Below, in pieces: positions 59,686-64,000 of a DNA stretch of 64,000 nt (the stretch's first letter is position 1; every line of letters starts with the position of its first letter). The position numbers and the translations under genes are program-made. Origin of the DNA: Cognataquiflexum nitidum (GTDB lineage: Bacteria; Bacteroidota; Bacteroidia; Cytophagales; Cyclobacteriaceae). Location: contig NZ_JAKZAM010000022.1 of NCBI RefSeq assembly GCF_022538055.1, positions 22,942 to 86,941 of the forward strand. The letters are read 5' to 3'. A model generated the notes under the pieces. The model was not told where the DNA came from, did no database searches, and saw only the letters and a program-made list of their open reading frames with translations.

Positions 59686-60114
59686 ATGTTACACTCCAAT
59701 GAATCTCGCATTAAAGCCATTGTTTATGATTTTGCACCAAGCAATACGGTCAAAATTTTGGATATGATTGATAATTTGCCTTTTGTAGAAAACCTTGGGA
59801 CAGTCTATTCACAAGATTCTATCGAAGAAAAAATAATTGAATATAAAGCCAACCTAGTTTTTGTCAATATCTGTTACAAAATGCGTTCGGGAAAATTTTC
59901 TCCCGACCAAGTTATTGAAAGGATAAAAGCATTAAATCCAAATGCCACCATCATCCTTTGTAAATCTCATATTGGACCGCTTTTAAGACAGCTTTACCTC
60001 AATCAAGGTTTTGATTTTGTGGTTGACAAAGTGAATGATTTTGATCAAATTCCTTCTTTATTGGGCAATATTTTGAAAGAAAGAAAATCCCATGAAGGTG
60101 CTATGGTTGCCTAA
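59686..60114 (+). CDS. Degenerate receiver-like protein
   Basis: A 142-residue protein with the alpha/beta alternation of a response-regulator receiver (IKAIVYDFAPSN, ANLVFVNICYKMRSG, NATIILCKSHI, GFDFVVDKVNDFDQI). The position that should hold the phospho-Asp is Asn (VFVNI), while a Lys near the C-terminus (VDKV) is kept. It has no output domain. Position after a kinase/regulator pair suggests a stand-alone pseudo-receiver. Its last 14 nt overlap the end of the esterase gene on the other strand. Confidence 0.7.
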   Translation: MLHSNESRIKAIVYDFAPSNTVKILDMIDNLPFVENLGTVYSQDSIEEKIIEYKANLVFVNICYKMRSGKFSPDQVIERIKALNPNATIILCKSHIGPLLRQLYLNQGFDFVVDKVNDFDQIPSLLGNILKERKSHEGAMVA

Positions 60115-60958
60115 CCAACACCTTGTTGATGAAAAGCATGTGAAAAGGTAAGGCCTCCGTCCAATATTGCCAGGTATGGGCACCGGGTCTCTCAGTGTAT
60201 TCATGAGGAGTTTGGTTTTGAAGGAGTAATTGATGGATTTGTCTGTTGGTTTCGAGCAAAAAGTCATTTATCCCACAATCTATAATCAGAGAAATCCCAT
60301 TATCCTTCATTTTGTCTACCAAACCTACTACTGTGTACTCAGTAAATGGTGAATCATAGGTGATATCCCCCAACATTGCTTTTTGCCCGTCCTGTCTAAG
60401 TTTTCTAAAATCCTCGTCAACTTTCCACATCCTGGTGTCAATATTCATTACCCCACTCATGCTTCCTGCTGCAATAAATAATTCTGGATGCTTTGCACTG
60501 AGCATCAATGAACCATGACCACCCATTGACAGACCTGTGATTGCCCTGGATTGACGGTCATTAATGGTCCTGTAGTTTTTGTCTATAAATGGGATCAATT
60601 CTTGGGTGAAATAGGTTTCATATTTAACCGAATCCAATCGTGGACTATCATAATAATAGGATGAAGGCCCCACTCCAGGGGTGACAATAATCACATTATG
60701 CTGGTTAGCAAGATTGGTCAAAAGATTGGGATCAGTTGTTTTTTTGTGCCAATCAGAAAAACTTCCCGATCCTCCATGAAGCAGATATATAGTCGGATAG
60801 GATTTATTATTGTGGTTATATTCTTCTGGTTTGACGACGGCAGCTTTCAGAGATTTGTTCATTGCCGTGCTAAATACCTCAACAGTGTCTACTTGCGAAA
60901 AAATAGGAGGCTGGACAAGCAACAATATCCAAAAAGCCAAATAAACTCTTCTGATCAT
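60101..60958 (-). CDS. Secreted esterase (esterase D / antigen 85-like alpha/beta hydrolase)
   Basis: A 285-residue secreted protein with signal peptide (LAFWILLLVQPPIFS). The hydrolase marks are PTIYLLHGGSGSFSDW (oxyanion region), nucleophile GLSMGGHGSL, and the late HTWQYWTEALP with the catalytic His. The family includes feruloyl esterases and S-formylglutathione-hydrolase-like enzymes. The substrate is unknown. Confidence 0.9.
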   Translation of the reverse strand: MIRRVYLAFWILLLVQPPIFSQVDTVEVFSTAMNKSLKAAVVKPEEYNHNNKSYPTIYLLHGGSGSFSDWHKKTTDPNLLTNLANQHNVIIVTPGVGPSSYYYDSPRLDSVKYETYFTQELIPFIDKNYRTINDRQSRAITGLSMGGHGSLMLSAKHPELFIAAGSMSGVMNIDTRMWKVDEDFRKLRQDGQKAMLGDITYDSPFTEYTVVGLVDKMKDNGISLIIDCGINDFLLETNRQIHQLLLQNQTPHEYTERPGAHTWQYWTEALPFHMLFINKVLVRQP

Positions 60959-61051
60959 GATTTTGATAGGTTTTTTGAAAAGTACTTTAGATAAAAATCA
61001 AATCAAAAATATTTTATATAAAGAGTAAAACAATTAATGGAGAGAGGTTTT

Positions 61052-61097
61052 AAAAACCCGGAGCGTCGGAAAGGACCTTGACATTATTGACGCTCCG
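61052..61097 (-). terminator. Likely terminator after the ATP-grasp gene
   Basis: CGGAGCGTC (61060-61068) and GACGCTCCG (61089-61097) form a 9-bp stem with a 20-nt loop. On the minus strand it is followed by GGTTTTT. It lies 9 nt after the stop codon. Confidence 0.7.
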
Positions 61098-61106
61098 ATT
61101 TTATCA

Positions 61107-62324
61107 TCAATGAAATTTTTTGATTTTTTCTTGTTCTGCTACAGAGGATACACTTTGACTCAATCTTTCAGTATAACCATCAAGTAACTCTCTGATTCGT
61201 AGATGCTTGTCAGATTTGAGTATTAGTCCAGCATGGTAGTCCAAAGGGACTCTGAAGCACACTTCAGGATCGTTGAACTCTGAAAGGTCAGGATCCTGAA
61301 ACTTGGATAGGGTCAGTACAATCCCTGCATAGCCTTTTTTTACTTTTGGTAAGTTGTATTTTTTTCCTTTTACTACTGAGTCTTCGATTTTTGCCCATTC
61401 TGCCCAAAGGTTGATATCTGTTGCGCCTTCGACCATTTCTGCAAGGTGGGCACCGCCAACCCTAGATGAGGTTTCCAAGAAGTAAACCTGACCATCTTCC
61501 TTTCCCTTGATGAATTCAGTGTGGCTGGCTCCGTTTTTCATTCCAAACGCTTTCATCACTTCCTCATTTGCTTTCCGCATGGATTTGTCATCTTCAGAAT
61601 TATAGGGAACATTGGCACTCCTGAATATTCCACCACCCTGGGAGATTTCCATTGGTGTCGCTAGGTATTTGGAAACTGTGCAGAAAATGTTTTTTCCGTC
61701 CAGATTGAGCCCGTCAGCATGATAGACATCCCCGGGTTTAAATTGTTCTACGAGATATCTTAGACGGTTGTCGCCCATATCATGGATATTTTGCCAAAGA
61801 CTTTCTTTGTCGTAGACTTTGATGATACCATGTGCTGAAGCTTCAGACCTTGGTTTCAATACCCATGGAGGAGGCACATTGTCTGCAAAATGATTGATCT
61901 CTTGGTCATTGAAAAGTGCCGAAAAAGCCGGTACCAAAACTCCCGCCTCCTGTGCCCTCATCCTCATGGCGAGTTTGTCTCTAAAATACCTTCCTGTAGT
62001 TTGACCCATTCCTGGGATCCGTAGATTTTCCCTCAGAAAAGTAGCTTTCTCTACATCATAATCATCTAAAGCCACTATAGCATCTATTTTAACAGCTTTC
62101 ATCAGACCACCGACGCCGACCAACAATGTTTCAAGATCCCAATCCAGGTCTTGCCCGGGCATGTAAAAAATCTCATCAATGTACTCTCTTGGCCAGTTGT
62201 TTTCTTTCAGTTTTTCTGAAGTGATCAAATACACCTTATTTCCTGCTTTTTTTAAAGCAGTCAAAAAGGCACTTCCTTTGAAATAATTAGAAATGCACAA
62301 AAATGTCTTGTAGGTATCCTCCAT
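61107..62324 (-). CDS. ATP-grasp domain protein
   Basis: A 405-residue protein. A Rossmann-like N-terminal domain (residues about 1-110) leads to an ATP-grasp fold: FRDKLAMRMRAQEAGVLVPAF, PPPWVLKPRSEASAHGIIKV and YLVEQFKPGDVYHADGL, then the metal-binding YFLETSSRVGGAHLAEMV. It belongs with carboxylate-amine ligases of the L-amino-acid ligase/biotin-carboxylase-like group, and the product is unknown. Its start lies 3 nt after the stop of the M17 aminopeptidase, so the two are almost certainly co-expressed. Confidence 0.88.
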   Translation of the reverse strand: MEDTYKTFLCISNYFKGSAFLTALKKAGNKVYLITSEKLKENNWPREYIDEIFYMPGQDLDWDLETLLVGVGGLMKAVKIDAIVALDDYDVEKATFLRENLRIPGMGQTTGRYFRDKLAMRMRAQEAGVLVPAFSALFNDQEINHFADNVPPPWVLKPRSEASAHGIIKVYDKESLWQNIHDMGDNRLRYLVEQFKPGDVYHADGLNLDGKNIFCTVSKYLATPMEISQGGGIFRSANVPYNSEDDKSMRKANEEVMKAFGMKNGASHTEFIKGKEDGQVYFLETSSRVGGAHLAEMVEGATDINLWAEWAKIEDSVVKGKKYNLPKVKKGYAGIVLTLSKFQDPDLSEFNDPEVCFRVPLDYHAGLILKSDKHLRIRELLDGYTERLSQSVSSVAEQEKIKKFH

Positions 62325-62327
62325 AGT

Positions 62328-63755
62328 CTAAAGATTTTCTATCAATTTAATTAATAAATGTACTCCATATGCAGTGGCGTGCTTTGTTTTTGCAAATTCG
62401 GAATCGCCAAATGCTGTTCCTGCAATGTCGATATGAGCCCAGGAGGTATGGTTTTCCGTAAAATATTCCAAAAATTTTGCTGCTGTGATTGCCCCTGCAT
62501 AAGGTTTGCCATGATAGTTTTTGATATCGGCAATTTCAGAATCCATTTCAGTTTTGTACTCATCCCACATCGGCAGTGGCCATAACCTTTCTCCAATCTT
62601 TTCTCCATATTGTTGGAGATTTTTTGATAATTCTTCGTTTTTGGAAAATAACGCGGCGCACTCATAGCCAAATGTACCCACGGCACTTCCTGTCAATGTC
62701 GCAAAATCTATGACTGTATCAGGTTTGAAATTTTGGATCAGGTAGGAGAGTCCATCAGCTAGAATTAACCTTCCTTCAGCATCAGTATCAATGACTTCTA
62801 TTGTTTTGCCACTATAACTTCCAATGACGTCTGAAGGCAAAAAAGAACGGCTGTCTATAGCATTTTCGACGCAAGGCACCACAGCTGTAATGTTCACTTC
62901 AAGCCCGAGGTCTGCTATAAGTTGCATAGCACCCAAGACTGTCGCGGCACCACCCATGTCGCATTTCATGTGAACCATGCCTTGGGTTTTGATATTAAGC
63001 CCTCCGGTATCGAAGGTGACACCTTTGCCTACTAAGCCAAAATGCTTTTTGGCTGATTTTGAGCGGTATTTCATGATAATGAATTGGGGTTCCCGTTGGC
63101 TCCCCTGTCCGACAGCCAAAAAGGCTTTTAGATTTTCCTTTTCTGCTTTCTTTTTGTCAAGGACTTTGACATCAAACCCAAACTTTTTTCCGGCATCAGA
63201 AGCCCAATCAGCAAGGTACTTAGGGGTGATTTTGTTGGGTGGTAAATCCACCAAATTAAAAGTTTCAATTTGTGCAGCCGCTATCTTCAAGCCTTTTTCA
63301 ATGATTTTTTTTGATTCGTTTACAGCCGAGAATATGGATATATTGATCTTTGACCAGTTTTTAGCCTCATTTTCAGATTTTTTGTAATGACCAAGTCGGT
63401 AAGTTCCGAGAAATAATCCCGAAACCGCTGCTTCAAGGAAATCAGAATCCATCTTGTCATTTAGCCATACCAAAACCTTTTTCTCAAAAAGTACTTCCTG
63501 TCTGGCAGTCAGTCTTCGGAAAACCGTTTTGACATTCTTATAGTTTGGAGATTTCCCAAGTCCCACTAAAAGATAAATTCTTTCAGACCCATTGTCCTCT
63601 AGGATAAATTGACTGTCTTTTTTTCCTAAAAACAGATGCTTTGAAATAGTAAATGACTCAAAAGAGATGGAAGCATCATTTTCTTCTTGTTCAAAAAAAG
63701 GGATGATAACCAAGCCTTTGAAATTCACTGAAGATTTTATCGGGGTTATTTTCAT
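62328..63755 (-). CDS. M17 leucyl aminopeptidase family protein
   Basis: A 475-residue cytoplasmic metallopeptidase. The C-terminal catalytic domain has LVGKGVTFDTGGLNIK (metal and catalytic Lys/Asp), MKCDMGGAA and VIDTDAEGRLILADGLSYL, where the usual NTDAEGRL begins with Asp rather than Asn. TLTGSAVGTFG and HIDIAGTAF complete the family marks. It removes N-terminal residues from peptides. It is the first gene of a two-gene unit with the ATP-grasp enzyme. Confidence 0.93.
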   Translation of the reverse strand: MKITPIKSSVNFKGLVIIPFFEQEENDASISFESFTISKHLFLGKKDSQFILEDNGSERIYLLVGLGKSPNYKNVKTVFRRLTARQEVLFEKKVLVWLNDKMDSDFLEAAVSGLFLGTYRLGHYKKSENEAKNWSKINISIFSAVNESKKIIEKGLKIAAAQIETFNLVDLPPNKITPKYLADWASDAGKKFGFDVKVLDKKKAEKENLKAFLAVGQGSQREPQFIIMKYRSKSAKKHFGLVGKGVTFDTGGLNIKTQGMVHMKCDMGGAATVLGAMQLIADLGLEVNITAVVPCVENAIDSRSFLPSDVIGSYSGKTIEVIDTDAEGRLILADGLSYLIQNFKPDTVIDFATLTGSAVGTFGYECAALFSKNEELSKNLQQYGEKIGERLWPLPMWDEYKTEMDSEIADIKNYHGKPYAGAITAAKFLEYFTENHTSWAHIDIAGTAFGDSEFAKTKHATAYGVHLLIKLIENL

Positions 63756-63937
63756 TTGTAATTGGGAAGAACCAAAAGGAGTAAAACGGATAATTGATAT
63801 GTTAAAACTTGATATTTCTGTTGTTTTGAACTATAGCAACAAGGTAAATTGATTTTTCTTTTTATAAAAATTTTAAAAATATTCTTTGAAATCGTAAGCT
63901 TTTAGGAAGTGCTATTTTTTTTATATGTGTATCCGCT

Positions 63938-64000
63938 TCACTGCACGTAAGGATGAAGAGCTGCAATAACCATCCGTTCAAACAGCTTTTCACCAAAATA
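63938..64000 (-). CDS. Possible C-terminal end of a gene running off the window
   Basis: The minus strand is open from the window edge for 20 codons and ends at a TGA at 63938-63940; the last residues read LFERMVIAALHPYVQ. The stretch looks like an amphipathic protein end, but it is too short to identify or to be sure of. Confidence 0.35.
   Translation of the reverse strand, partial: YFGEKLFERMVIAALHPYVQ

Noticed and set aside
63756..63937. Possible tRNA or small RNA at the right end
   Set aside because: No cloverleaf-like arms or T-loop consensus were found by eye; only A/T-rich spacer.

Overview
The window is chromosomal DNA of a Bacteroidota bacterium. The best guess is a Cytophagales member close to Algoriphagus/Cyclobacteriaceae, inferred from gene content and not from a marker tree. 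The evidence is: promoters of the Bacteroidota type (TTG, 18-21 nt, TAnnTTTG); few Shine-Dalgarno sequences; many SPII lipoproteins; a six-bladed beta-propeller lipoprotein; a 1061-residue BNR-repeat secreted protein; and families typical of the phylum (DUF1573, DUF3822, DUF4136, TIGR02757, bacterial GH3 acyl-adenylate enzymes). No rRNA, tRNA, insertion sequence, prophage or CRISPR array was seen. Both ends cut genes: a reductase-ferredoxin fusion at the left, and the last 20 codons of a possible minus-strand gene at the right.

Layout. 1-7157: housekeeping and small conserved genes (SufA-like Fe-S protein, YkvA protein, atypical SDR, dtd, a ModF-like tandem ABC ATPase, a PPP phosphatase, a DUF4136 lipoprotein). 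7164-12882: a tightly packed minus-strand operon (amidase, GHL10 glycosidase-like lipoprotein, GNAT, AmpG-like permease, GH3 hexosaminidase) that looks like peptidoglycan breakdown and recycling. 13046-14844: Hsp20, formimidoylglutamase and a small protein.

14894-26128 is the centrepiece. It is a complete aromatic amino-acid operon, trpL-trpE-[four-helix-bundle gene]-trpG-trpD-trpC-trpF-trpB-trpA-aroF-phenylalanine hydroxylase, followed by hisH and hisA. It starts with a textbook attenuator: a good promoter, a 24-residue leader peptide with three consecutive Trp codons, and a strong intrinsic terminator just before trpE. Many of its spacers, and a few others in the window, carry degenerate tandem arrays with a 7-, 8- or 9-bp period. 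In the trpE-trpG spacer these arrays are inverted around a gene of the 23S rRNA intervening-sequence (four-helix-bundle) family. The layout resembles an rRNA intervening sequence, but it lies in an mRNA operon.

26189-32812: proC; a small membrane protein plus XRE regulator under a promoter carrying two GTAAA-N6-TTTAC dyads 21 bp apart; a beta-propeller lipoprotein; and three surface-sugar genes (GT4, UDP-glucuronate 4-epimerase type, rfbB). 32888-44696: BNR-repeat protein, LysM/DPBB protein, TIGR02757, pyrE, two Nudix proteins, coaD with DUF3822, a RecD-like helicase and a DUF1573 protein. 44760-49956: cell-envelope genes (META lipoprotein, SGNH hydrolase, LD-carboxypeptidase, PBP4-like enzyme, DUF423) and YggS.

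49992-63755: a GH3 acyl-amido synthetase overlapping a LysE exporter; a two-gene His/Met-rich membrane module of unknown function; a penicillin-acylase family enzyme; a cytosolic PAS histidine kinase with its LuxR-type regulator and a degenerate receiver protein; an esterase; and an ATP-grasp enzyme coupled to an M17 aminopeptidase. Families were recognised from motifs and memory only. No database search was run.
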